Numbered from the stretch's first letter, positions 16,637 to 23,600 are shown. The stretch is 25,854 bases of DNA from DYIB01 sp049320945 (GCA_049320945.1 JBMOQT010000001.1:1-25854), one strand, 5' to 3'. Numbers and translations: made by a program. The notes: generated by a model not told the origin, from the sequence alone.

Positions 16637-17406
16637 TGCTCCTCCACGGCGTGGATCGAGCCGAGATACGCGGCGCGAAAGTCCGGGTCGCGGCTCACCT
16701 CGTTGGGCGTGCCTTGCAGCAGCACCTTGCCGCGCTCGAGCACCACCAGGTGATCGGCGATGCGGCACACCAGGTCGAAGTTGTGCTCCACCAGCAGCAC
16801 GCCGATGCCCGAGCGGGCCAGGCGGCGCACCTCCTGGGCCAGCCGCTGCTGCTCCGGCACGCTCAGGCCCGCCGCCGGTTCGTCCAGCAGCAGGAAGCGC
16901 GGCTGCGGCGCCGTGGCGCGCGCCACATCCACCAGGCGAATCTGGGCGATGGGCAGTTCGCCCATGGGCTGTTCCGCCAGGGGCGTCAGACCGAAGGCGT
17001 CGATCAGCGCATCGCAGCGCGCATGCATGTGCCGCGCCTCGCGCATGGCCGAGGGGGCGCCGCACAGGGCGCCCAGCAGCCTCGCCCGGCGCAGCGGGAA
17101 GAAGCCGCACAGCACGGTCTCGCGCAAAGTCATGTCCGGGTCATAGCGGGGCGTCTGGAAGGTGCGGGAGATGCCGCGCCGCACCCGTTCGTCCAGGGAC
17201 AGGCCGAACAGGGAGTCGGCGCCCATGGCCACCTTGCCTCCGGCCAGGGGCGCGAGCCCGGTGATGGCATTGAACAGGGTGGTCTTGCCCGAGCCGTTGG
17301 GCCCGACCACGGCGAGAATGCGGCCCGGCTCGACGGACACCGATACCCGGTCGAGGGCGACCACGCCGCCGTAGCGCACCTGGATGTTGTCGGCCACCAG
17401 ATTCAT
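16633..17406 (-). CDS. livG: LivG-type ABC transporter ATP-binding protein
   Basis: This is the second ATPase of the importer. The 257-residue protein has Walker A GPNGSGKT at 35-42, the LivG-type GISRTFQTPRYDPDMTLRETV (Q-loop) and Walker B FLLLDEP at 171-177. The end is LLVEHNFDLVCRIADHLVVL with the switch histidine, then the usual DFRAAYLG. The ABC signature is unusual: the expected LSxGQ/LPYGQ is LPIAQ at about 151-155 (ELPIAQIRLVDVARA), with the conserved glycine replaced by alanine. If real, ATP hydrolysis at one of the two composite sites may be weakened, as in asymmetric ABC proteins. The start at 17406 overlaps the livM stop (ATGA) and has GGGGAGG upstream. The gene is translationally coupled on both sides. 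Confidence 0.92.
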
Positions 17407-18374
17407 GTGCGCTGCCTCCCCGGCACCAGGCGGGGCGCGCCCGCCGCCTTGCGGCCCAGCAGCGCCTTGAGGCGCGGCACCAGCCCCATGAGCCCGCCCG
17501 GCGCCACCAGCAGGCAGATGATGAGCGCCGAGCCGTAGAAGATGCCGACCACCTCCTGGCCCGGAATGAACTTGTAGATCAGCGTCAGCAGCGCCGCGCC
17601 CAGCACCGGGCCGACAATGCTGTGGACCCCGCCGATGACGGCCATGAGGATGGCCGACAGGGACAGCGCCGGGCTCAGGGACTCGGGGCCCACGTAGCTC
17701 AGGTGGTGGGCATAGAGCCAGCCGGCCGCCCCGGCGATGGCGGCGCCGATGCTCATGGCCAGGCTCCTCAGGTGGGTGACATTTACGCCGTCGGCGGCGG
17801 CGCGCAGCGCATCGTGGCGAATGGTGCGCAGCGCCGAGCCGAAGTGGGAGGCGCGCAGCATGCCGTACAGGGCGAGCACGATCACCACCACGGCCCAAGC
17901 CAGGCCGTGGTAGGCGGTAAAGCCCTCGGTTCCCGGCACCGGCGGAACGCCCGACAGGCCGATGTAGCCGCCGGTCAGGTCGCCCGCTTCGCGCACGGCG
18001 ATGTCAAAAGCATAGCCGAACATGAGCGTGGCGATGGCCAGGGCCAGGGGCGACAGCCGGGTGACCAGGCGCGCCAGCGGATAGGCGAGCAGCGCCGGCA
18101 CCAGCACGGCCAGGGGCGCTGTGAGCCAGGGCGACCAGTCCAAGTTGACGGTCAGGATGGCGGTCACGTAGGCGCCCACCGCGGCGAACGACGCCTGCGC
18201 CACGCTGAGCAGACCGGCGAGGCCGTAAGTGACGCCCACGGACAGGGCGATCAGGGCGTAGATGGCGATGACGATGGAGGTGTCGTTCATCGACGGGTTG
18301 CCGCGCAGCAGCGGCGCGATGCCGGCCGCCAGGGCGGCGACGGCGATGGCGGGAAGAACAGCGCGTCCCAGCAT
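17403..18374 (-). CDS. livM: LivM-type ABC transporter permease
   Basis: The 323-residue integral membrane protein has about eight to ten hydrophobic segments and the LivM family markers ALSVGVTYGLAGLLSVAQASFAAVGAYVTAIL near the N-terminus, and RTIRHDALRAAADGVNVTHLRSLAMSIGAAIAGAAGWLYAH in the coupling-helix region. Later motifs are LMAVIGGVHSIVGPVLGAALLTLI and the closing PGGLMGLVPRLKALL. With LivH it forms the membrane channel. Its start lies 3 bases after the livH stop and its stop overlaps the livG start, so it is part of a tightly packed livHMGF block. The usual LivM N-terminal extension is short here. Confidence 0.93.
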   Translation of the reverse strand: MLGRAVLPAIAVAALAAGIAPLLRGNPSMNDTSIVIAIYALIALSVGVTYGLAGLLSVAQASFAAVGAYVTAILTVNLDWSPWLTAPLAVLVPALLAYPLARLVTRLSPLALAIATLMFGYAFDIAVREAGDLTGGYIGLSGVPPVPGTEGFTAYHGLAWAVVVIVLALYGMLRASHFGSALRTIRHDALRAAADGVNVTHLRSLAMSIGAAIAGAAGWLYAHHLSYVGPESLSPALSLSAILMAVIGGVHSIVGPVLGAALLTLIYKFIPGQEVVGIFYGSALIICLLVAPGGLMGLVPRLKALLGRKAAGAPRLVPGRQRT

Positions 18375-18377
18375 GGC

Positions 18378-19232
18378 TCAGGCCCTCAAGCCCTGGATGC
18401 CGGCGCGACTCATGCGGCCGGCGCACAGGACGACGAAGATGAACAGGTAGGGCAGCAGGGTGCCGACGCTCTGGGGCGCGTAGCCGACGCTGAGCGCCTC
18501 GACGATGCCGATGGCAATGCCGCCGATGAAGCCCCGGAGGGGATTGCCCAGCCCCAGGAGGATGGCGGCGCCCAGGGATTTCAGGGTGAGGGGCAGACCC
18601 GAGGCGAAATCCAGTCCCGAGGTGTACAGGATCAGGATGCCCGCGATGCCGCTCAGCACGCCCGCCGTCACGAACACCGAGAACTGGGTGCGAGCCACCG
18701 GGATTCCGGCCAGGGTGGCGCCGCGGGGATTGACGGCCGCCGCCCGGATGACACGCCCCCAGGGTGTGCGGAACAGGAGCACGAAGACGCCGGCGAGAAT
18801 CACCAGGCCGGTGGCGACGTTGATTCCCGCCTGGGGGCTGACGCGCACGCCCAGCAGGTTCCAGAAGGTGTCGAACTGGTGGCGCACCATCGGGTCCTTG
18901 CCGAATCCGGTGAGTACCACGGACTCCAGGACGATGGCGAAACCGAAACTGGCGAGAACGGTGGTCAGGCCTTCGCCCGGCTGCCGCCGCGCCAGCGCGT
19001 TGGACACCATGCCCACCACCGATGCGGCGGCGGCCGCGGCCAGGACGGCGAAAACGAAGCCCCAGGGGGCTGGCAGCTGCGCCGCCACGGCGCCCGCCAG
19101 CACCGCATAGCTGCCCACCGCCAGGTCGACGGTGCCGGTGGCCACGAATAGCAGGCTGATGGGGTAGGCGAGCAGCCCGTAGGTCACCCCGATCAGTACC
19201 CCGCGCGTGAGGTACTCGAGAAGTTCCGCCAT
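18378..19232 (-). CDS. livH: LivH-type ABC transporter permease
   Basis: The 284-residue membrane protein begins LLEYLTRGVLIGVTYGLLAYPISLLFVATGTVDLAVGSYAVLAG, the typical LivH opening. It continues with LTTVLASFGFAIVLESVVLTGFGKDP, a coupling-loop segment GRVIRAAAVNPRGATLAGIPV, and GLPLTLKSLGAAILLGLGNPLRGFIGG. It pairs with LivM in the cytoplasmic membrane. The start at 19232 lies 15 bases after the stop of the GH105-type gene, so livH is the second gene of the operon. Substrate specificity of these permeases cannot be read from sequence; the flanking CoA enzymes suggest an organic acid. Confidence 0.93.
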   Translation of the reverse strand: MAELLEYLTRGVLIGVTYGLLAYPISLLFVATGTVDLAVGSYAVLAGAVAAQLPAPWGFVFAVLAAAAAASVVGMVSNALARRQPGEGLTTVLASFGFAIVLESVVLTGFGKDPMVRHQFDTFWNLLGVRVSPQAGINVATGLVILAGVFVLLFRTPWGRVIRAAAVNPRGATLAGIPVARTQFSVFVTAGVLSGIAGILILYTSGLDFASGLPLTLKSLGAAILLGLGNPLRGFIGGIAIGIVEALSVGYAPQSVGTLLPYLFIFVVLCAGRMSRAGIQGLRA

Positions 19233-19247
19233 GGACGTCCCCGCCGG

Positions 19248-20282
19248 TCAGTGGCCCAGGCGCCCGCGCAGGGCGTGGGCCCCCAGCAGGAAGAAGCCCT
19301 GGCCGAACAGGGTGGTGCCGAAGGGCACGCCGGGGCCTCCCGGCGGCACCGCCACGCCGGGCACGGCGCCGGACTCGGGCACCGATCCGGCGACCACGCG
19401 CAGGGCGCGCTCGGCCCGCTCCAGGAAGGAATCGTCCACCAGGCCCAGCTGCGCCGCCCGCGCCGCGGCGTAGGAGAACATCAGGGTGCTCGAGGCCTCG
19501 AACTTGGTGCCCGCGTCGTCGAGGATGTGGTGGAAGAAGCCGCAGCTGTCCTGGTGCGCGGCCATGGCTTTGAGGGCCTTGGTCGCCGTCTCGGCCACCT
19601 GCCCGGCGCCCGGGTGCTCGGGGGCGATGGTCAGCATGTCCACGGAGCAGCACACCAGCCAGCCGTTGCCCCGCGCCCAGAAGGTGGACTGGGGGTAGTG
19701 GTTGGGCCGCTCGCACCAGGCATGGCGGGCCAGGGACTGGTAGGGATCGACCAGGTGCCGCACATGGACGGCGTATTGCTTGTAGGCCTCATCCACGAAG
19801 GTGGGCTGCCGGGTGAGGTTGCCGTAGAGCAGCAGGAACGGGCACATCATGTAGAGGAAGTCGATCCACAGTTCCGGGCCTTCCTTGCGCGCCCAGATGC
19901 CGCCTTCCGAGGTGCGCGCGGTGGCGACCAGGGCCTCGGCCTGGCGGCGCGCCGCCTCCAGGTAGGCCGGGTCGCCCGTGCGCTCGTAGAAGCGCAGCAG
20001 CGGGTAGCCCAGGCTGGCCGGCAGGCTAGAGGTGGGGGTGAAGGTCTTGACGTGACCGGCGGGCAGATCCAGGGCGTCGGCGTAATTGAGGTCGCCGTTG
20101 GAGGTCTGGGTCTCGACGGCGCGATCGATCCAAGCCTGCACGGCCTGCACCGCGTCCTGCTCGCCCCAGGCCAGCACGCCGGTGATGGCGGGGGCCTTCT
20201 CCCAGTAGTCGCGCTCGTAGGGGTGGGCGACGACGTACTGCATGACCCGGCGATTCACCTCCAGCACATTTATTGTGCGCAT
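19248..20282 (-). CDS. Glycoside hydrolase family 105-type protein (unsaturated rhamnogalacturonyl hydrolase-like)
   Basis: GH105/GH88 enzymes have an (alpha/alpha)6 barrel and act by hydrating the C4=C5 enol-ether bond of an unsaturated uronic acid rather than by ordinary acid/base hydrolysis. The 344-residue chain shows EGGIWARKEGPELWIDFLYMMCPF with D141, ARHAWCE with H187, and FWARGNGW at 201-208. D141 and H187 fall almost exactly at the positions of the functional D143 and H189 of Bacillus YteR. There is no signal peptide, so it acts in the cytoplasm. The ATG at 20282 is preceded by AAGGAGGAG; upstream in-frame codons run through the operator region and are rejected. It is the first gene of the liv/acyl-CoA operon, 15 bases before livH, an unexpected place for a pectin-type enzyme. 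Confidence 0.87.
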   Translation of the reverse strand: MRTINVLEVNRRVMQYVVAHPYERDYWEKAPAITGVLAWGEQDAVQAVQAWIDRAVETQTSNGDLNYADALDLPAGHVKTFTPTSSLPASLGYPLLRFYERTGDPAYLEAARRQAEALVATARTSEGGIWARKEGPELWIDFLYMMCPFLLLYGNLTRQPTFVDEAYKQYAVHVRHLVDPYQSLARHAWCERPNHYPQSTFWARGNGWLVCCSVDMLTIAPEHPGAGQVAETATKALKAMAAHQDSCGFFHHILDDAGTKFEASSTLMFSYAAARAAQLGLVDDSFLERAERALRVVAGSVPESGAVPGVAVPPGGPGVPFGTTLFGQGFFLLGAHALRGRLGH

Positions 20283-20329
20283 GTTCTCCTCCTTGTCAGT
20301 TGATCGTGGGCGGTGCTTTCTCGTCTTGA

Positions 20330-20349
20330 TACATACTAATGAGTATGCA
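20330..20349. promoter_or_regulatory. Inverted-repeat operator candidate 1 in the divergent promoter region
   Basis: TACATACTAATGAGTATGCA has a perfect core, CATACT-AATG-AGTATG (20332-20347), and 8 of 10 symmetric pairs over 20 bases. It shares the framework TACrTAC-N6-GTATGyA with the site at 20441-20460. It lies about 50 bases before the start of the GH105-type gene, in its likely 5' leader or promoter. The TetR protein of the operon is the natural candidate to bind it (inference). Confidence 0.6.
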
Positions 20350-20354
20350 AATCC

Positions 20355-20399
20355 CGACCCGTCGGTATGTAATGTGGACCGCGCGCGCCTGCTTGTCAA
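20355..20399 (-). promoter_or_regulatory. Operator half-site and possible minus-strand promoter of the operon
   Basis: CGAC-CC-GTCG is a short palindrome at 20355-20364, followed by CGGTATGTA at 20363-20371, an exact copy of the right arm at 20452-20460. On the minus strand TTGACA (20399 down to 20394) is a perfect -35 hexamer; at 17-base spacing only a poor -10 (CACATT) follows, overlapping the edge of the half-site. If used, this promoter drives the 12-gene operon and would be blocked by a repressor bound at 20330-20371. The -35 match is clear; the promoter as a whole is uncertain. Confidence 0.45.
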
Positions 20400-20435
20400 G
20401 AATTTTTTTTTGACCGGCATCAAGGCACCCGCTCC

Positions 20436-20464
20436 TTGCATACGTACCGACCGGTATGTACTAT
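20436..20464 (+). promoter_or_regulatory. Promoter of the hydratase gene with operator inside the spacer
   Basis: On the plus strand a -35 TTGCAT (20436-20441) and a -10 TACTAT (20459-20464) are exactly 17 bases apart. The inverted repeat TACGTACCGACCGGTATGTA (20441-20460, 8 of 10 symmetric pairs) fills the spacer. A repressor bound there would exclude RNA polymerase. The predicted start of transcription near 20471 leaves a leader of about 35 bases to the ATG at 20506. The ACCGACCGGT core resembles operators reported for TetR regulators of acyl-CoA metabolism, but the binder is not proven. Confidence 0.65.
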
Positions 20465-20505
20465 AGGCGACGGGCCGGGCGAGTTCACTGGTGAAAGGGG
20501 GCAAG

Positions 20506-21315
20506 ATGGGGACGGGGGGCGCGCGCGACGCCGGCGAACTGGCGCGGGAGCTCTTGTCTGCGCGCGTGACGGGAGCGCCGCTGGGCGCCGTGCCCCGGGA
20601 ACTGGGCAGCGCGGACCTGGATTTCGCCTACCGGGTGCAGGACGCCTTCGTCGCGCGCCTGGCCGAGAGTGGAGGCGGCCGGCCGATCGGCTACAAGATC
20701 GGCCTCACCACCGCGGCGGCCCAGCAAGCCCTGCAGGTGGACCGGCCGATCCACGGCCGGCTCCTGTCTTCCTTCTGCCATGCCAGTCCGGGATCGCTGG
20801 CGCCGCAGCAGTTCTTCATGCGCGCCGTGGAGGCCGAGATCGCCTTTCGCATGGGCGCCGACCTGCTTTCCGGCAGCGCCGGTGCAAGCATTCCCCGCGA
20901 GGCCGTGATCGAGGCTGTGGCGGCCGTGCTGCCCTCCATAGAAATCGCCGACAGCCGTTATCGCCCAGGCTCGGGCGCCGGCGCTGCCGCCATCGTGGCC
21001 GACAACGCCTTCGCCGGGCACTGGGTACACGGGGCGGACACGAGCGCCTGGCGCGACCTGGACCTGCCCGGGCTGGGCGTGCGGCTGTTCGTGGACGGGC
21101 AACGGGTGCGGGAGGGAACGGGCGCGGCGGTCCTGGGCGACCCGGTCAACGCCCTCGTATATCTGGCCAATGCCCTCGCCCGGCGCGGCGGCGGCCTCAG
21201 GAAAGGCGACGTGGTTTCCGCCGGCAGCCTCACTGCTCCCCTGATCATGACTTCCGGCCGCCTGGTGGAGGCCGAGTTCGACGGCCTGGGCCGGGTCGAG
21301 GTGGTGTTTGGCTGA
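20506..21315 (+). CDS. 2-keto-4-pentenoate hydratase-family (MhpD-like) protein
   Basis: The family adds water to 2-hydroxy-2,4-dienoates or decarboxylates 4-oxalocrotonate at a divalent metal site, usually in meta-cleavage pathways. Some relatives act on other 2-oxoacids. The 269-residue protein has GYKIGLTTAAAQ with K64, the metal-binding pair E109-x-E111 in AVEAEIAFRMG, a third acidic ligand E146 in PSIEIADSRY, and DPVNALVYLANALARRGGGLRKGDVVSAGSLTAP near the end. These match the E106/E108/E139 arrangement of MhpD. The ATG at 20506 is chosen because AGGGGG lies upstream; a GTG at 20491 has no ribosome site. It is divergent from the 12-gene operon and shares its operator region, so it probably belongs to the same pathway. 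Confidence 0.88.
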   Translation: MGTGGARDAGELARELLSARVTGAPLGAVPRELGSADLDFAYRVQDAFVARLAESGGGRPIGYKIGLTTAAAQQALQVDRPIHGRLLSSFCHASPGSLAPQQFFMRAVEAEIAFRMGADLLSGSAGASIPREAVIEAVAAVLPSIEIADSRYRPGSGAGAAAIVADNAFAGHWVHGADTSAWRDLDLPGLGVRLFVDGQRVREGTGAAVLGDPVNALVYLANALARRGGGLRKGDVVSAGSLTAPLIMTSGRLVEAEFDGLGRVEVVFG

Positions 21316-21328
21316 TCATCGAACAACC

Positions 21329-21348
21329 GGGCCGCGGCGCCGCGGCCC
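21329..21348. repeat. Perfect 20-bp GC palindrome downstream of the hydratase gene
   Basis: GGGCCGCGGCGCCGCGGCCC is perfectly self-complementary and starts 14 bases after the hydratase stop. As RNA it folds into an 8-bp all-GC stem with a four-base loop. No T-run follows, so it is an imperfect terminator at best. It may mark the end of the hydratase transcript or act as a stability hairpin before the gene remnants. Confidence 0.5.
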
Positions 21349-21390
21349 TGGGTATGTAAATGACACTTGTTCGACAAGGAGGGACGGAGC

Positions 21391-21513
21391 ACGAGGAAAA
21401 GGGAGTTGGCCAAATTCGTCTGCGGCGCGCTGTTGTCGGCTGCCATGGCCACAGCAAATGCGCAAACGGGCAGGATCTCCGATGGTGTGGTGCGGATCGG
21501 CGTCCTGACAGAC
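21391..21513 (+). pseudogene. 5' remnant of a LivJ-type binding-protein gene, start codon lost
   Basis: The frame reads (start)-RKRELAKFVCGALL, SAAMATANAQ, then GRISDGVVRIGVLTD: a signal peptide followed by the first beta-strand of a branched-chain-type periplasmic binding protein. A strong ribosome site AAGGAGGG (21376-21383) stands seven bases before an ACG codon at 21391, exactly where ATG is expected. The original start therefore seems to have mutated from ATG to ACG; in-frame TTG codons upstream are possible but worse. Homology stops abruptly after VLTD at about 21513, and the next bases belong to a nitrilase-family gene in another frame. The remnant was probably the binding protein of a second transport/catabolism unit downstream of the hydratase. 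Confidence 0.75.
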
Positions 21514-21515
21514 GC

Positions 21516-21983
21516 CGTGAGTCGGATCGCGTCGGCGCGGGAGATGAATTGCCGGTGTTCGAGACCGCCGTGGGACCGGTCGGGGTCTCGGTCTGTTCCG
21601 ATCTGCGCTTTCCCGAGGTGTACCGGGAACTGGCCCTGAAAGGGGCCCAGGTGATCGTCTGCGCGTCCGCTTTCCTTTCGCCCCGTCTCGATCACTGGGA
21701 GTTCTTCTTGCGCGCTCGCGCCACCGAGAACCAATGCTGGGTGGTTGCGTCCGGTCAGGTCGGGGTCGAACCCAAATCCGGGACCGCCTTCGTCGGCCGC
21801 AGCATGGTGGTGGATCCGTGGGGCGTCATCGTGGCGACCGCCCCCGACACTGAATGCTGCATCACCGTCGACATAGATCTCGACCATATCGACGAGGTCA
21901 AGCGCCGCTATCCGCTCATGGACCAGCGGCGGCCGGAGCTTTACGGCAACATCGGGCGGGCGAAGGCGAAAGCTCTCGGCTGA
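21516..21983 (+). pseudogene. 3' remnant of a nitrilase/carbon-nitrogen hydrolase-family gene
   Basis: About 155 codons from RESDRVGAGDELPVFETAVG to the TGA at 21981-21983 match the second half of a carbon-nitrogen hydrolase. They include VGVSVCSDLRFPEVYREL, which holds the catalytic cysteine, then the family segments DHWEFFLRARATENQCWVVASGQ, GRSMVVDPWGVIVA and DIDLDHIDEVKRRYPLMDQRRPELYG. The N-terminal third, which should carry the catalytic glutamate and lysine, is missing. No start codon with a ribosome site is in this frame near the junction. The piece abuts the binding-protein remnant at 21513-21516, so a deletion joined two genes. Upstream in-frame codons (from an ATG at 21360) are out-of-frame binding-protein DNA. 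The product should be inactive. Confidence 0.82.
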
Positions 21984-22054
21984 GTCTTTGGCACGGGCGC
22001 GGCCGGACTTATCCCAGGAGCCGGGCCAGGCGGAGCTGGGGTTCCGGAGGAGCT

Positions 22055-22486
22055 CTACCTTCCCCGCAGGCTGCCCAGCGTCAAGCGCGGCCCCGGGCGG
22101 CCGGCGCCGCCCGGGGAAGCTGCGCCGGCGGGCGCCTCTTCGCGCCCCAGCGCCAGCAACTCGTTATGCTCCTCCATCATGTGGTGGAGCAGCCGCAGCC
22201 CCAAGCCCGGGGGAATGGCGCCTTCCAGGATGTCCAGGAGCATCTCGCTGTGATCCCGGATCAGGCGCAGCTCGCGCGGGGGCGGGTCGCCTGCCTCCTT
22301 CAGCAGTTCGTTGAGCCGCTGGGCGTTGCTTCTTTCCTCTTCCGCGATGTGGGCAAGCAGCCGCGCCTTGGCCGGCGCGGTGACGCCGCTCGCGTCGCCG
22401 AGCAGTTCGAGGACCACCTCCACGTGGTCCCTGACGTTATGGGACAGGGATTGGGCGAGACTGCGCCCCGCAGCAAGTGCTTCCAT
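22055..22486 (-). CDS. Hemerythrin-like encapsulin cargo protein with C-terminal targeting peptide
   Basis: The 143-residue protein has four predicted helices and the HHE pattern of hemerythrin-type di-iron proteins: H16/H21 in SHNVRDH, H46-x3-E50 in LLAHIAEEE, H79 in LIRDHSEM, and H102-x3-E106 in LHHMMEEHNELL. Residues from about 116 form a flexible Gly/Ala/Pro linker ending in LTLGSLRGR. This closely fits the known encapsulin cargo-loading peptide (LTVGSL-type), which docks inside the shell. The gene lies 11 bases after the encapsulin stop; AGGAGG overlaps that region and sits 8 bases before the ATG at 22486. Hemerythrin cargos are linked to oxygen, NO or oxidative stress handling. A ferritin-like (EncFtn) cargo is less likely because the HxxxE pairs fit hemerythrin better. 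Confidence 0.87.
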   Translation of the reverse strand: MEALAAGRSLAQSLSHNVRDHVEVVLELLGDASGVTAPAKARLLAHIAEEERSNAQRLNELLKEAGDPPPRELRLIRDHSEMLLDILEGAIPPGLGLRLLHHMMEEHNELLALGREEAPAGAASPGGAGRPGPRLTLGSLRGR

Positions 22487-22497
22487 CGCCTGTCCTC

Positions 22498-23340
22498 CTA
22501 GGCCTCGAGGGTGCAGATGGCGGTGGGCCGCTTGATGCGCAGGACGAGGCATTCATAGACCTGGAACTTATAGTTCATGTTCTCCCGGCCGAGATAAGCC
22601 ACGTTCACATCCTCGGCGATCGCCAGGTCCAGGTTCTCGGGCCCCGAGGACACGACCACCGCCTGTTCCGGCGCCAGGGCCGGCGATTGGAACACGCCGT
22701 CCTCGCACAGCCTGGTGATGGAGTCGATCTCTATGACCGGGATGTCCTTGTCGGCCTTCAGCAGTTCCGCGTACAACTGGGGCGAGAGCACGGCGGCATA
22801 GGGGCGATGATGATTGGCCGCGAGCAGCGCCAGCGTCGCCTCCCGGATGTTGAGGTAGGCATTGCCGAACTGCTTCCAGTCCAGCTTCTTCACTTTCAGC
22901 CGGTTCTCCGCGTTCAGCAGGCCCTCGATGCCCAGGTCGGCCTTGCCGTTATAGACCAGGTCTTCTTCCCGGTGCGACAGGAAGTGGGCGGCCCGCACGG
23001 CCCGGGTCACGTCCAGGGGCGAACCGAGGCTGCGGCTCAACTCCACGTCGCGCCAGTCGAGGACGAAGTCCTTGTAGATCAGCGGAATCCGTCCATAGAC
23101 CTCGGATTCGGCCTGGATCACCCGGACGTCGTGCCCCCCTTCGAGATCGGCCTCCGCCAGTGCATCTGCGCCATAGGTCTCGTAGGACACCGTCTCGAAC
23201 CCGGCGCCGATGGGGCCGAACACGTCGATGAAGCGCCGCGCGGTGAGACTGCGCTGCATCTCCTTCAGGATTTCGGACTCCAGGCGCTGGTGCTGTTCAT
23301 CGCTCAGGGGATACTCAACATTGCGCTGATAGGCCTTCAT
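22498..23340 (-). CDS. Encapsulin family 1 shell protein (HK97-fold nanocompartment)
   Basis: The 280-residue protein is a family 1 encapsulin (linocin M18/CFP29 type), which self-assembles into an icosahedral protein shell around cargo enzymes. Visible family segments are ARRFIDVFGPIGAGFETVSYETYG (about 34-57), the region IPLIYKDFVLDWRDVELSRSLGSPLD, and REEDLVYNGKADLGIEGLLNAE. The interior segment PYAAVLSPQLYAELLKAD and the P-domain run EDVNVAYLGRENMNYKFQVYECLVLRIKRPTAICTLE close the chain. Length is typical, slightly above the 265-residue average. GGGAG stands upstream of the ATG at 23340. It is followed directly by the hemerythrin-like cargo gene, and it diverges from a toxin-antitoxin pair. 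Confidence 0.95.
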   Translation of the reverse strand: MKAYQRNVEYPLSDEQHQRLESEILKEMQRSLTARRFIDVFGPIGAGFETVSYETYGADALAEADLEGGHDVRVIQAESEVYGRIPLIYKDFVLDWRDVELSRSLGSPLDVTRAVRAAHFLSHREEDLVYNGKADLGIEGLLNAENRLKVKKLDWKQFGNAYLNIREATLALLAANHHRPYAAVLSPQLYAELLKADKDIPVIEIDSITRLCEDGVFQSPALAPEQAVVVSSGPENLDLAIAEDVNVAYLGRENMNYKFQVYECLVLRIKRPTAICTLEA

Positions 23341-23387
23341 AGGACATCTCCCTTCCGTTGCTGGCTGGCAGACCCTGTTTTGCTTTC

Positions 23388-23415
23388 ATCATGGTAGGCG
23401 GGCGGGGGATTTGCA
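23388..23415 (-). promoter_or_regulatory. Weak candidate promoter of the encapsulin operon
   Basis: On the minus strand TTGCAA (23415-23410) and CATGAT (23393-23388) are 16 bases apart, each matching 4 of 6 consensus bases. This would start transcription about 40 bases before the shell-gene ATG. It is the best sigma-70-like pair in the gap, but the match is modest. The rest of 23416-23554 shows no gene. Confidence 0.35.
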
Positions 23416-23554
23416 ACCTGACTTGGTCGCGCCTGGAAGCCTTGGAGCGACCCCCTTGGCCAGCGTAGACCTGGCAGGCGCCGATCCCGTCGCATCAGGC
23501 GAGTGGGCGAGGGCGACGCCGCGGTCCCTTCTGGACCCGCCAGCGGTCGCTCAT

Positions 23555-23572
23555 GTAGCACTTCTGTGCTAC
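23555..23572. promoter_or_regulatory. Palindromic operator before the toxin-antitoxin pair
   Basis: GTAGCAC-TTCT-GTGCTAC is a perfect 7-bp inverted repeat with a 4-base spacer, 28 bases before the antitoxin ATG, followed closely by a -10-like TATGAA (23575-23580). This form and place are typical of the autoregulatory site bound by ribbon-helix-helix antitoxins and their toxin complexes. Confidence 0.75.
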
Positions 23573-23600
23573 GCTATGAACATTTCCTTGGAGAGTGCCC

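Noticed and set aside
17622..19716. Long frames on both strands over livM and livH
   Set aside because: They carry only Gly/Arg/His/Asp-rich shadow sequence, while the livH and livM frames carry membrane segments and family motifs with coupled starts and stops.
20401..20416. Run of nine T preceded by GTCAA and followed by TTGAC, considered as a terminator
   Set aside because: The T-run is inside the only possible loop and the stem is five bases; it is between divergent promoters, where a terminator is not needed. More likely AT-rich promoter DNA.
20491..20505. GTG codon upstream as the start of the hydratase
   Set aside because: No ribosome-binding sequence precedes it, whereas AGGGGG stands at the right distance from the ATG at 20506.
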